From positions 1 through 50,701 of the forward strand of contig NZ_QENY01000023.1 in the NCBI RefSeq assembly GCF_003096815.1: a DNA stretch of 50,701 nucleotides, given 5' to 3'. Under the pieces are notes generated by a model. It was given only the letters and a program-made list of their open reading frames with translations. It was not told the DNA's origin and searched no databases. The first letter of the stretch is position 1; every line of letters starts with the position of its first letter. A program made the translations under genes and the position numbers. This DNA comes from Hallella colorans. Its GTDB lineage: Bacteria; Bacteroidota; Bacteroidia; Bacteroidales; Bacteroidaceae. This document shows positions 18,080 to 25,743 of the stretch, one piece after another.

Positions 18080-18087
18080 TATCTTTG
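18080..18087 (+). promoter_or_regulatory. -7 element of the mdh promoter
   Basis: TATCTTTG, a perfect TAnnTTTG, 95 bases before the mdh ATG. No TTTG is seen at -33. The implied 5' leader is about 90 nt. Confidence 0.5.
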
Positions 18088-18182
18088 CATTTAATCAACA
18101 AGGACTACCTTCATGCCATGTTAAATGGCTGAACAGGCTACCTAACGCTTGGAATACTTCAACTAAATAAACAATAATATTT

Positions 18183-19175
18183 ATGAAATTTTTAACAAAC
18201 GAAAAACTTGTTATCGTCGGTGCCGGCGGTATGATTGGTTCTAACATGGTACAGAGCGCTTTGATGCTCGGCCTAACGCCTAACATTTGCTTGTACGACA
18301 TTTACGAGCCGGGTGTGCATGGTGTGTTCAACGAGATGCAACAGTGCGCTTTTCCGGGTGCTAATATCACTTATACGGTTGATCCCGCAGAAGCTTTCAC
18401 GGGTGCCAAATACATTATATCGTCTGGTGGTGCTCCCCGTAAAGAGGGTATGACGCGCGAGGACCTGCTCAAGGGCAATTGCAAGATTGCTGCTGAGTTT
18501 GGCGAGAACATCAAAAAATACTGCCCAGAGGTTAAGTTTGTAGTGGTAATCTTCAACCCTGCCGATGTAACCGCGCTGACCGCGCTGATTCACTCTGGAT
18601 TGAAACCTAACAAGCTGTCTTCTTTGGCTGGTTTGGACTCCACCCGTTTGCAGCAGGCTTTGGCCTTGGAGTTTGGCGTTCAGCAAGACAAGGTTACTGG
18701 CGCTCACACCTATGGTGGCCACGGCGAGCAGATGGCCGTGTTTGCTTCGCAAGTTAAGGTGGACGGTAAGCCATTGTCCGAGATGGGCCTTTCTGACGCT
18801 CGTTGGGAAGAAATCAAGCACGACACCGTGCAGGGTGGATCCAAGATTATCAAGCTACGTGGCCGCAGCTCATTCCAAAGCCCCGCTTATCTCGCCGTGA
18901 AGATGACAGAGGCCGCTATGGGTGGCGAGAAGTTCACCCTGCCCGCTGGTTGCTATGTTAACGACGAGAAATTAGGTTTCAAGAACGTTATGATGGCCAT
19001 GCCAACCACTATCGATACTGATGGCGTGCATTATACGGCACCTAAGGGTACGAATGACGAGATGGCTTCGTTGCAAGCATCTTATGAACACCTCTGCAAG
19101 ATGCGTGACGAGATAGTAAGTCTCAACATCGTTCCTGCTGTAGAGGAATGGAAGAAAGACAACGCCAACCTCTAA
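18183..19175 (+). CDS. mdh: Malate dehydrogenase
   Basis: 330 residues of the lactate/malate dehydrogenase superfamily. The NAD-binding loop is GAGGMIG (13-19). Substrate and catalytic residues are in place: R86 and R92 (APRKEGMTRED), N125, D152 and R155 (GLDSTRL), and the catalytic H180 (GGHGEQM). The arginine at 86, as in malate dehydrogenases, rather than glutamine favours malate over lactate. It interconverts malate and oxaloacetate; in this group it serves the reductive branch from oxaloacetate to fumarate and succinate. It is a single-gene unit ending in a strong terminator. Confidence 0.93.
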   Translation: MKFLTNEKLVIVGAGGMIGSNMVQSALMLGLTPNICLYDIYEPGVHGVFNEMQQCAFPGANITYTVDPAEAFTGAKYIISSGGAPRKEGMTREDLLKGNCKIAAEFGENIKKYCPEVKFVVVIFNPADVTALTALIHSGLKPNKLSSLAGLDSTRLQQALALEFGVQQDKVTGAHTYGGHGEQMAVFASQVKVDGKPLSEMGLSDARWEEIKHDTVQGGSKIIKLRGRSSFQSPAYLAVKMTEAAMGGEKFTLPAGCYVNDEKLGFKNVMMAMPTTIDTDGVHYTAPKGTNDEMASLQASYEHLCKMRDEIVSLNIVPAVEEWKKDNANL

Positions 19176-19215
19176 TGACAGGGTTACGGCATTGCCGTAG
19201 ACTGATATAAAATGG

Positions 19216-19256
19216 CCCGGCCAACCGCGAACGCGCGATTGGCCGGGTGTTTTTTG
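19216..19256. terminator. Terminator between mdh and the convergent kinase gene
   Basis: A long stem (19216-19224 with 19239-19247 perfect over 9 bp, then one mismatch and four more pairs inward) is followed by a T run to 19253. TAAAA on the left side gives it a T-run on the minus strand too, so it can serve both directions. Confidence 0.85.
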
Positions 19257-19296
19257 TGCTAGCCGCATGGCTGGCAAGTAACGATCGTGGTATGCG

Positions 19297-20151
19297 CTAA
19301 GCTGATGTCTTGACTATAAAGGTAACATGATAGCCTGCTACGGGGCGTTCTGCCAGTTGCAAGTCGCCCCCGGATACGACCATGAGTTGGCGCGAGAGTG
19401 ATAGGCCGATGCCTGTTCCGGTGGTCTTGGTGGTGAAAAAAGGCACGAAGATGTCTTTGGCCACGTCGGCCGCGATGGGTGCGCCGTCATTGCTCACCCA
19501 CAGGGCGCCGTCCCATCTTGCGTCGATTGTGCCGGCTCCTGCCTCCACGGCGTTTTTGACAAGGTTGAGCAGCACTTGTCTCAGCATATTTCCATCGGTG
19601 TGGACGATTGTCTCCGCTGGTATGCCAATATGCCACTTGAGATTGCCGAAGAGCGTTCTCAATGAGTTTAGAAGCTCCAACAGGTTTATGTCTGTTGGCA
19701 CGGCTTCCTGCAATCGGGTGAGCTTGCGGTAACTGTCCACGAAGGCGCACAAGCCGTCGCAAGTGTCGTGGATGGCCCTGATGCCCTCCTCGTAGGGCGA
19801 GCCCTTGATGCCCGGGTGGGCGAGATAGGCTTGGCTGATGCTGCTGATGGGCGTTGTGGCGTTCATAATCTCGTGCGTAAGGACGCGCGTGAGGCGTTGC
19901 CAAGACTCCACCTCGTGTCTGGCCACAAGCCGGGCGATGTCTTGCCCGAGATCGTTGAGAGTCTCTTGCAATGCTCGCTCGCCCCTGAAGAGCCCTTTGG
20001 TAGGTAGCCGGAACATGAAATCATGGTTTAGGATGGCCTCGCGCATCAATTGGGCGCGTCGCGCCAACAGCTTTTGGTGATACAAAAACCATGTGCCAAC
20101 AGCCAGCGTCGTCACAACTATCACCCCCACAATCCATTCCCAGTTCATCAT
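19297..20151 (-). CDS. Sensor histidine kinase without a recognisable sensor domain
   Basis: 284 residues. A single N-terminal membrane helix (about 5-23) leads by a ~55-residue linker into the kinase core. The phosphorylated histidine is H93 in LTHEIMNATTPI (NtrB-like H box), the N box is NLVKNAVEAG, and GTGIGLSLSRQ is the G2 box. There is no periplasmic sensing loop; the start at the ATG 20151 leaves nothing before the helix. Homologues I recall are longer at the N-terminus, so this may be a shortened form, or it may sense through the membrane or linker. It follows the response regulator by 51 bp and is surely its partner. Confidence 0.9.
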   Translation of the reverse strand: MMNWEWIVGVIVVTTLAVGTWFLYHQKLLARRAQLMREAILNHDFMFRLPTKGLFRGERALQETLNDLGQDIARLVARHEVESWQRLTRVLTHEIMNATTPISSISQAYLAHPGIKGSPYEEGIRAIHDTCDGLCAFVDSYRKLTRLQEAVPTDINLLELLNSLRTLFGNLKWHIGIPAETIVHTDGNMLRQVLLNLVKNAVEAGAGTIDARWDGALWVSNDGAPIAADVAKDIFVPFFTTKTTGTGIGLSLSRQLMVVSGGDLQLAERPVAGYHVTFIVKTSA

Positions 20152-20202
20152 TTTTCCAACTGTTAGTTTTCCTTAATCCCCTTATGCGCGCGCAGCTTGT
20201 AC

Positions 20203-20724
20203 TCATTTGCGCAACTTGGCGTATAGCGTTTGCCGGGTGATGCCCAGCAACTCGGCCGCCTTGCTGATGTTGCCGTGGCAGGTTTCCACCACCTTGCGCA
20301 CGTGCTCCGCCTCTATCTTGTCGAGCGGTTCCACTCGTTTGTTGCGGTCCACGGCATCTTTCAGTGTACGCACCAACTCATCGTTGTCCCATGGCTTGGT
20401 CACGAAATCGGCCGCCCCCGCTTTCAGTCCCTTCACGGCCAACTGCACGTCGGCGTAGGCGGTCATCAGCACCACGGGCGTGTTGGCATGTCGCTTGATG
20501 ATGGCGTTGAGCCAAACCAGCCCCTCCCTGCCGGAGTTGACACCCATTCCGAAATTCATGTCGAGCAGCACCACGTCCACTTGCTCGCTCGCCAAGGTGG
20601 GCAAAATGTCGTCCGGGTGGCTCAGGGCTATGGTCTTGCCAAAGACACCATCGAGGCATATCTTCACGGCGGTGAGCACGCCGGGATTGTCATCCACCAC
20701 CAATATTGTTCCATACGAAGCCAT
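20203..20724 (-). CDS. Response regulator: receiver plus Fis-type HTH, no AAA+ domain
   Basis: 173 residues. The receiver domain (1-125) has the acidic pair D11-D12, the phosphorylated D55 (VVLLDMNFG), T88 (VVLMTAYAD) and K110 (DFVTKPWD). After a linker of only ~10 residues comes a Fis-family HTH (about 136-173, ending ISKAAELLGITRQTLYAKLRK minus one residue). This HTH is of the NtrC type, but the ~240-residue AAA+ sigma-54-activating domain that normally lies between is absent, without any sign of a frameshift. The order resembles PrrA/RegA regulators. It probably controls the divergent export operon. It could be co-transcribed with the amylase gene 57 bp upstream. Confidence 0.92.
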   Translation of the reverse strand: MASYGTILVVDDNPGVLTAVKICLDGVFGKTIALSHPDDILPTLASEQVDVVLLDMNFGMGVNSGREGLVWLNAIIKRHANTPVVLMTAYADVQLAVKGLKAGAADFVTKPWDNDELVRTLKDAVDRNKRVEPLDKIEAEHVRKVVETCHGNISKAAELLGITRQTLYAKLRK

Positions 20725-20733
20725 ACGCTATCC

Positions 20734-20753
20734 GTTTGTGATTGTTTGTGATT
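20734..20753 (-). repeat. Two tandem copies of a 10-bp unit before the regulator gene
   Basis: GTTTGTGATT occurs twice in direct succession (20734-20743, 20744-20753), 9 bases upstream of the regulator start codon at 20724 (reads AATCACAAAC on the coding strand). Role unknown; it sits in the translation start region. Confidence 0.6.
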
Positions 20754-20781
20754 GCAGGGAGATCAGGTTGGGGAATTAACG

Positions 20782-22194
20782 TTACCTATATAATATATAG
20801 GAGGTGAGCGGCGCGAGCGTGCCTCTCAACATGCCGCGGCTGACGAAGAACGTGTCTTGGTGAACCTTGTCTTTGTATTTGCCGTTGCGGAGCGAGGTTC
20901 TCAGGTTGACAACTTGTGGCTTATGGGAAATGTTGATGATCGCCGCGCCTTTCTTTCCGCGTGTCACCATGATGGCTTGACCGTCGTTTGCGTATGAGAC
21001 GCTCTCCGGTTGCCCGTGCATGGCCTTTCGGAACATGTTGACAGCCACCACCTCCAGGTGCCTGAAGGCGTCGTTGCCTTTTTTTCCCACAATGTTGTTT
21101 CCCCATGTGTTTTGGGGTGAGCTGCCGTCCGGACGACTGTAAAAGAGGGGCGTGCCAAATTGCCGCGCGGTGATAAACACCCAGCCCATGCGTATTTGGT
21201 CGTCGGTCAGCGCCGCGCTCTCGTGGCCGTTGCAGTACGTGTCGTGCGACTCGACCCATGTCACCAATCGGCTGGGGGCTGCCGGATGGCAGTATTTGGC
21301 TATTTCGTTTGCCTTCCATTCGTGGCCCTCCAGCGCGTGCCTTATGCACCAACCCAGCGCGCTGGCCGTCACGCAGCCTATAGCGTCAGCGTATTCTTTC
21401 TCCTTTACATTGGTGTCTTGCAGCACCTCCCCGTATATGAAGAGGCTGTCCGCGGGGATTGCCAATCGCAGGCCCTTGACGGCTTTGCGCCCCGTCGCGA
21501 CATCCCAAAAGTCGTTTTGGGGTGATTTGGGGTCTTTCGGGTCGCTCGGCAGGCCTATGTGTTTGGCCGTGTCGTAGCGAAAACCGCGCACGCCACACGC
21601 CAAGAGATCATTGACATAGGTGAGATAATAATGCTGAAAATCAGGATTCTCGGTGTTTACGTCTGGCAGCCCTCCCATTTGGCCGGTGGTGCATTGCAAC
21701 CGGTCGCTATAATCTTTTATCTCCGTGAACCCATTGGCGTGGTAAAGGTTGGCGTGCCCTCCGACAGCCGCGTCGAGGTCGGCCTCCACTTGGCAGTCGT
21801 TGATGGCGGTGTGGTTGGGCAGCACATCGACTATCACTCGCACGCCATAGCGTTTGGCCTCCTTGCAGAGGGCTATGAGATCGTCTCTGGTGCCCATTTG
21901 GTAATTTCCTATTTTCCAGTCAGTGGGCTGGTATTGGTAATACCACTTGCCATGCCCGAACAGCTGATTGCCGCCGCCCTTGTCACGGCTCACCTCAGTG
22001 ACGCAGCGCTGCGCGGGCGATGTTTGCACGATGGTGTAGCCCGCCTTGGCGATGGCTGCCATGTTCTCGCGTATGGTGTTGAACGACCAGCACCACGCAT
22101 GCAGTATCACGTCGTCGTTGGACGCTGGCTTGAACGCGTAGCCCTGACGCGATAATAGAAGGGCCAAGGCGAATAATAAGAGCAATTTCTTCAT
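20782..22194 (-). CDS. Secreted GH13 alpha-amylase
   Basis: 470 residues from the ATG at 22194, which begins a clean signal peptide (about residues 1-20, ending GYA); the frame is open 8 codons further up, but those codons weaken the signal. The (beta/alpha)8 catalytic domain has the GH13 conserved regions: DVLPNH (123-128), GFRYDTAKH with nucleophile D208, YGEV with acid/base E256, and VESHD with D318. A small C-terminal beta domain ends the protein. It cleaves alpha-1,4-glucan outside the inner membrane, probably in the periplasm. It has its own consensus promoter. No terminator is visible before the regulator gene, so it may lead an amylase-regulator-kinase operon. Confidence 0.93.
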   Translation of the reverse strand: MKKLLLLFALALLLSRQGYAFKPASNDDVILHAWCWSFNTIRENMAAIAKAGYTIVQTSPAQRCVTEVSRDKGGGNQLFGHGKWYYQYQPTDWKIGNYQMGTRDDLIALCKEAKRYGVRVIVDVLPNHTAINDCQVEADLDAAVGGHANLYHANGFTEIKDYSDRLQCTTGQMGGLPDVNTENPDFQHYYLTYVNDLLACGVRGFRYDTAKHIGLPSDPKDPKSPQNDFWDVATGRKAVKGLRLAIPADSLFIYGEVLQDTNVKEKEYADAIGCVTASALGWCIRHALEGHEWKANEIAKYCHPAAPSRLVTWVESHDTYCNGHESAALTDDQIRMGWVFITARQFGTPLFYSRPDGSSPQNTWGNNIVGKKGNDAFRHLEVVAVNMFRKAMHGQPESVSYANDGQAIMVTRGKKGAAIINISHKPQVVNLRTSLRNGKYKDKVHQDTFFVSRGMLRGTLAPLTSYILYR

Positions 22195-22236
22195 TCTTGT
22201 ATTGTTAGGATTGGTCACGTATAGTTATTCCAATAG

Positions 22237-22270
22237 CAAAGATAAGACTATTTCATTGAACATTGGCAAA
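22237..22270 (-). promoter_or_regulatory. Promoter for the amylase gene
   Basis: On the minus strand: TTTG (22270-22267), a 22-base spacer, then a perfect TATCTTTG (22244-22237). The start of transcription near 22230 leaves a leader of about 35 nt before the ATG at 22194. The spacer is one base longer than the usual range. Confidence 0.65.
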
Positions 22271-22301
22271 TAGGAATGGCTAATTTTATATGTCATGGTC
22301 G

Positions 22302-22327
22302 AAAAAGCCGCGCGCGCTGCGCTTTTG
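22302..22327. repeat. GC-rich hairpin flanked by A5 and T4
   Basis: AAAAGC (22303-22308) and GCTTTT (22321-22326) flank an alternating CG core, giving a terminator-like hairpin on both strands. It lies between two divergent promoters, where no gene ends. Confidence 0.5.
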
Positions 22328-22360
22328 TCTTTTAAAATTATTTTATTTCTCGCGCCTTTG

Positions 22361-22400
22361 TGTATGACTTTCATACAAACAGGTGTATGATATTCATACA
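22361..22400. promoter_or_regulatory. Two perfect tandem operator dyads (TGTATGA-N3-TCATACA)
   Basis: Copy 1 is at 22361-22377 (spacer CTT) and copy 2 at 22384-22400 (spacer TAT). Both have perfect 7-bp arms, and their centres are 23 bp apart, about two helical turns. Both are followed by the same AAC. Relative to the tolC promoter (start near 22463) the centres are at about -94 and -71, the place of an upstream activator. The adjacent response regulator with a Fis-type HTH is the likely binder; this is inference. Confidence 0.82.
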
Positions 22401-22425
22401 AACCTCTTCTTGACGCCACAAAATC

Positions 22426-22457
22426 TTTGTACGGGTGAGCTTGTATTCCTAAATTTG
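22426..22457 (+). promoter_or_regulatory. Bacteroidetes promoter of the TolC/ABC export operon
   Basis: TTTG at 22426-22429, a 20-base spacer, then a perfect TAAATTTG at 22450-22457. No sigma-54 pair (GG-N10-GC) is present before the ATG at 22473. The leader would be only about 10 nt. Confidence 0.78.
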
Positions 22458-22472
22458 CGGTATAAAACTTGA

Positions 22473-23804
22473 ATGATGAAACGAATAAGTGTAATTCTAT
22501 CTATGTTGGCGATGTTTTGCGTCCATGTCCATGCCCATGAGGTGTGGTCGGTGGATCGTTGCATGAGGTATGCCGTGGCCCATAGCCATGGGGTGAGGCA
22601 ACAACAGCTCGCGCTCGATGACAACGAGAGCGACCGCATGAGGGCTTGGGGCGCTTTCTTGCCATCTGTGGAGGCGGGCGTAGGTGGGCAGTTTAACTTC
22701 GGCCGCACCATCGACCCGGAGACCAATACCTATACCAACGTGAACACCTTTTATAACAACTACAGCCTCTCGGCCTCGCTGCCGCTCTTTGATGGCATGC
22801 GCCGCTACCACGCATTGCGTTTGGCCAAGGTGAACACGCTGCTGGGCAGACAAGCCTTGCGCGCCAAGCAGGACGAGACCGCCATGCAAGTTTACAAAGC
22901 GTACGTGAATGTGTGCTACGGCCGCGGGGCGCTCGCCATCGCCACGGACAAGCGCGACGAGAGCGCGGAGCTGCTGCGACGCACGCGTCTCATGGAGCGG
23001 GTGGGCACCAAGGGCGGCGCCGATGTGGCCCAAATGGAAGCCACGTTGGCCGCCGACGAGTGTGAGGTGACACGTTGCCAAAACTCGCTCAGCAACGCCA
23101 CGCTCGCGTTGAAGTCAGCCATGAACTATCCCGCCGATTCCACGTTGACGCTCGACACCTTGGGCGTGAAGCCTATAGCGACACCCATTGCCAGCGCCGC
23201 CGATATTTACGCGCGCGCCAAAGCCGTAAACCCCACGCTCAGACAGGCGGAATATGGTGTGGCCGCGGCTCGGCAGTCGCTTGCCATCGCACGTGGAGCA
23301 TTGTTGCCAACGTTGAGTGTGGGTGGAGGATTGGGGACCACCTATTTTAAGAACCTGCACCAATCGGGAGGCGCGAGTCTTGGAGACCAGTTGCGTAACA
23401 ACATGGGCAAATATGTTTATGCCACGCTCTCCATTCCCCTTTTCAACCGGTTGGCCACTGTGTCGAGCATACGTCGGGAGCGCAACAGCCTGCGCAAGGC
23501 CCGCGAGCGGTTGGACTATGAGCGCTCGGAGCTACGCCGGCTTGTAACCGAGGCGTGGACTGACCTGCAAGACGCATGGGCCGAGCAAGCCAAAACACGG
23601 AGCGTGGTTGTGGCGGACAGCATAGCGGCGCGCGTCAGCGTTCGCAAGTATGAGGAGGGAATAGCCTCTCCATTGGATGTGCGAGCCACGGCGGTGGCCC
23701 TCGCCCGGAGTCGCGCGCGATATTTGCAAAGCCAACTGAACTGTATGTACAGACAACGAATACTCAACTATTATCAAGGAGACGCATTATGGACAGACCT
23801 ATAA
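22473..23804 (+). CDS. TolC-family outer-membrane efflux protein
   Basis: 443 residues with a signal peptide (about 1-21, ending HAHA region before EVW). Two outer-membrane-efflux-protein repeats are visible as long helices with heptad Leu/Ala patterns (about 40-220 and 245-430), and typical TolC turns such as GGQFNFGRTIDPET near residue 70 and SVGGGLGTTYF near 283. It forms the trimeric outer-membrane channel of a tripartite exporter. It overlaps the next gene by 16 bp, so translation of the two is coupled. First gene of the export operon. Confidence 0.93.
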   Translation: MMKRISVILSMLAMFCVHVHAHEVWSVDRCMRYAVAHSHGVRQQQLALDDNESDRMRAWGAFLPSVEAGVGGQFNFGRTIDPETNTYTNVNTFYNNYSLSASLPLFDGMRRYHALRLAKVNTLLGRQALRAKQDETAMQVYKAYVNVCYGRGALAIATDKRDESAELLRRTRLMERVGTKGGADVAQMEATLAADECEVTRCQNSLSNATLALKSAMNYPADSTLTLDTLGVKPIATPIASAADIYARAKAVNPTLRQAEYGVAAARQSLAIARGALLPTLSVGGGLGTTYFKNLHQSGGASLGDQLRNNMGKYVYATLSIPLFNRLATVSSIRRERNSLRKARERLDYERSELRRLVTEAWTDLQDAWAEQAKTRSVVVADSIAARVSVRKYEEGIASPLDVRATAVALARSRARYLQSQLNCMYRQRILNYYQGDALWTDL

Positions 23805-25036
23805 CACACAAGACGGCACTACGCCGCAAGCACTTACCTTTCATCGCCGCCGGTATCGGCGTGTTGGCCCTCGTGGCTTGGATTGTTCTCGGCAACCATG
23901 ACAGCGCTGTCAGCGTGGACGCGTCGCAGCTCACCATTAGCACCGTCACGCGGGGCCAATTTAACGACTATGTGCGTCTCAACGGCCAAGTAGCGCCCAT
24001 ACAAGTGGTGCAAATATCGCCCGAGGAGGGTGGGATAGTGCGTGAGAAAGTGGTAGAGGAGGGTGCGATGGTACACAAGGGCGACGTGATATTGCGCTTG
24101 AGCAACAGCGACCTTGACCTTCAAATCCTCAACGCCGAGGCCGAGTTGGCCGAGAAGCAAAACCTACTGCGCAACACGCAGATTGCCATGCAGCAAGACA
24201 ATCTTAACAATGAGACCGAGCGCGCCACGCTCGACATGGGCGTGGAGCGCGGTAAGCGCGCCTACCAACAGAACAAACGGCTATATGACGACCACTTGGT
24301 GAGTAGAGAGGCCTATGAGCAAAGCAGGGAAGATTACGAGCTGGCATGCCGGAAACAAGCGCTCATACGCAAACGCATAGGTAGGGACGCGGCTTACCGC
24401 AAGGCGCAGATGGCGCAGATGGCGGACAATCTCGCCAACATGCGACGCAATGTCTTGCTCGTGCGTGAGCGCAAGAGCAAGCTCGAGGTGCGCTCGGCCA
24501 TTGACGGAGAACTGGGCTTGCTCGACGTGGAGTTGGGGCAAAGCATCACCCCCGGACAGCGCGTAGGGCAGATAAACGACCTTAGCGACTTCAAAATCAC
24601 CGCCCTCATAGATGAGCATTACATAGACCGTGTGCGCGCCTCGCTGCCCGCCACTTTTGAGCGTGACGGCAAGACGTTCAAACTGACGGTGCGCAAGGTG
24701 TACCCAGAGGTGCGCGACGGCAAGTTTCGCATAGACTTCGCGTTTGTCGGAGCGCGCCCACACAACATAAGGAGCGGCCAAACTTATTACATCAACCTTG
24801 AGTTGGGCAAGCCCGAACCGGCAGTGCTCATTCCACGCGGCACGTTTTTCTATACCACGGGCGGTAACTGGATTTTCGTGCTCGACAACAACGGCAAGGC
24901 ACACCGGCGTAAAATCAGCATAGGCAGGCAGAACCCACAGTATTACGAGGTGACAGAGGGCTTGGCGCCCAACGAGCGTGTTGTGACAAGTGGTTACGAG
25001 GCTTTCAAGGACAATGACGTGTTGGAATTAAAATAA
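23789..25036 (+). CDS. HlyD/MacA-type periplasmic adaptor subunit
   Basis: 415 residues. A short cytosolic start is followed by one membrane helix (about 18-36). Then come a lipoyl-like half with GQVAPIQVVQISPEEGGIV and EEGAMVHKGDVILRL, a long coiled-coil hairpin (about 105-220), the second lipoyl half (SAIDGELGLLDVELGQSITPGQ) and beta-barrel and membrane-proximal domains. It links the inner-membrane ABC permeases to the TolC channel. It is 18 bp before the ATPase gene. Confidence 0.92.
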   Translation: MDRPITHKTALRRKHLPFIAAGIGVLALVAWIVLGNHDSAVSVDASQLTISTVTRGQFNDYVRLNGQVAPIQVVQISPEEGGIVREKVVEEGAMVHKGDVILRLSNSDLDLQILNAEAELAEKQNLLRNTQIAMQQDNLNNETERATLDMGVERGKRAYQQNKRLYDDHLVSREAYEQSREDYELACRKQALIRKRIGRDAAYRKAQMAQMADNLANMRRNVLLVRERKSKLEVRSAIDGELGLLDVELGQSITPGQRVGQINDLSDFKITALIDEHYIDRVRASLPATFERDGKTFKLTVRKVYPEVRDGKFRIDFAFVGARPHNIRSGQTYYINLELGKPEPAVLIPRGTFFYTTGGNWIFVLDNNGKAHRRKISIGRQNPQYYEVTEGLAPNERVVTSGYEAFKDNDVLELK

Positions 25037-25054
25037 CAAATAAATAAAACTGCT

Positions 25055-25735
25055 ATGATTAAGATTGAGAACCTGACAAAAATTTTCCGAACGGAAGAAG
25101 TGGAGACCGTGGCACTGAACGGCGTGAATATGCAAGTGGGCGACGGAGAGTTTGTAGCCATTATGGGACCGAGCGGATGTGGCAAGTCCACGCTACTCAA
25201 TATCCTTGGCTTGCTTGACAATCCCACCGAGGGACAATATTTTCTCGATGGCGAGGAAGTGGGACGTTTGAGAGAGAGAAACCGCACGAAATACCGCAAG
25301 GGACGCATAGGCTTTGTGTTTCAGAGCTTCAATCTCATCGACGAGCTTACCGTGGAGGAGAACGTGGAGTTGCAACTCAAGTACCTTGACGTGCCTCGGA
25401 AGGAGCGCCGTGAGCGCGTGTTGGAGATACTGCGCAAGGTGAACCTGTCCCAACGCGCTCGCCATTATCCGCAACAGTTGTCCGGAGGACAGCAGCAACG
25501 TGTGGCCATCGCCCGTGCCGTGGTGGGCCACCCCAAGCTCATTTTGGCCGATGAACCAACGGGAAACCTCGATTCAAAAAACGGCTTGGAGGTGATGCAA
25601 TTATTGTCCAAACTCAACGCGGAGGGTACCACCATCGTCATGGTGACCCACTCGAGGCATGACGCTACCTATGCCAACCGTGTGGTGAACCTGTTTGACG
25701 GACAAATCGTGGAGAGTATGGATGGAATGTTATAA
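25055..25735 (+). CDS. ABC transporter ATP-binding protein (MacB/LolD type)
   Basis: 226 residues, a stand-alone nucleotide-binding domain. Walker A is GPSGCGKST (38-46), the Q-loop is FVFQSFN (87-93), the signature is LSGGQQQR (142-149), Walker B is LILADEP (162-168) and the H-loop is in VTHSRHD. Sequence type is the MacB/LolD/FtsE group that partners FtsX-like permeases and drives mechanotransmission rather than classical transport. It lies 8 bp before the first permease gene. Confidence 0.94.
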   Translation: MIKIENLTKIFRTEEVETVALNGVNMQVGDGEFVAIMGPSGCGKSTLLNILGLLDNPTEGQYFLDGEEVGRLRERNRTKYRKGRIGFVFQSFNLIDELTVEENVELQLKYLDVPRKERRERVLEILRKVNLSQRARHYPQQLSGGQQQRVAIARAVVGHPKLILADEPTGNLDSKNGLEVMQLLSKLNAEGTTIVMVTHSRHDATYANRVVNLFDGQIVESMDGML

Positions 25736-25743
25736 AAAGCGCT

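Noticed and set aside
20785..20801. Perfect 17-bp palindrome CCTATATAATATATAGG at the end of the amylase gene
   Set aside because: It is encoded in the final amylase codons (Tyr-Ile-Leu-Tyr-Arg), is AT-only in the middle and has no T tract after it, so neither a terminator nor an operator is supported.
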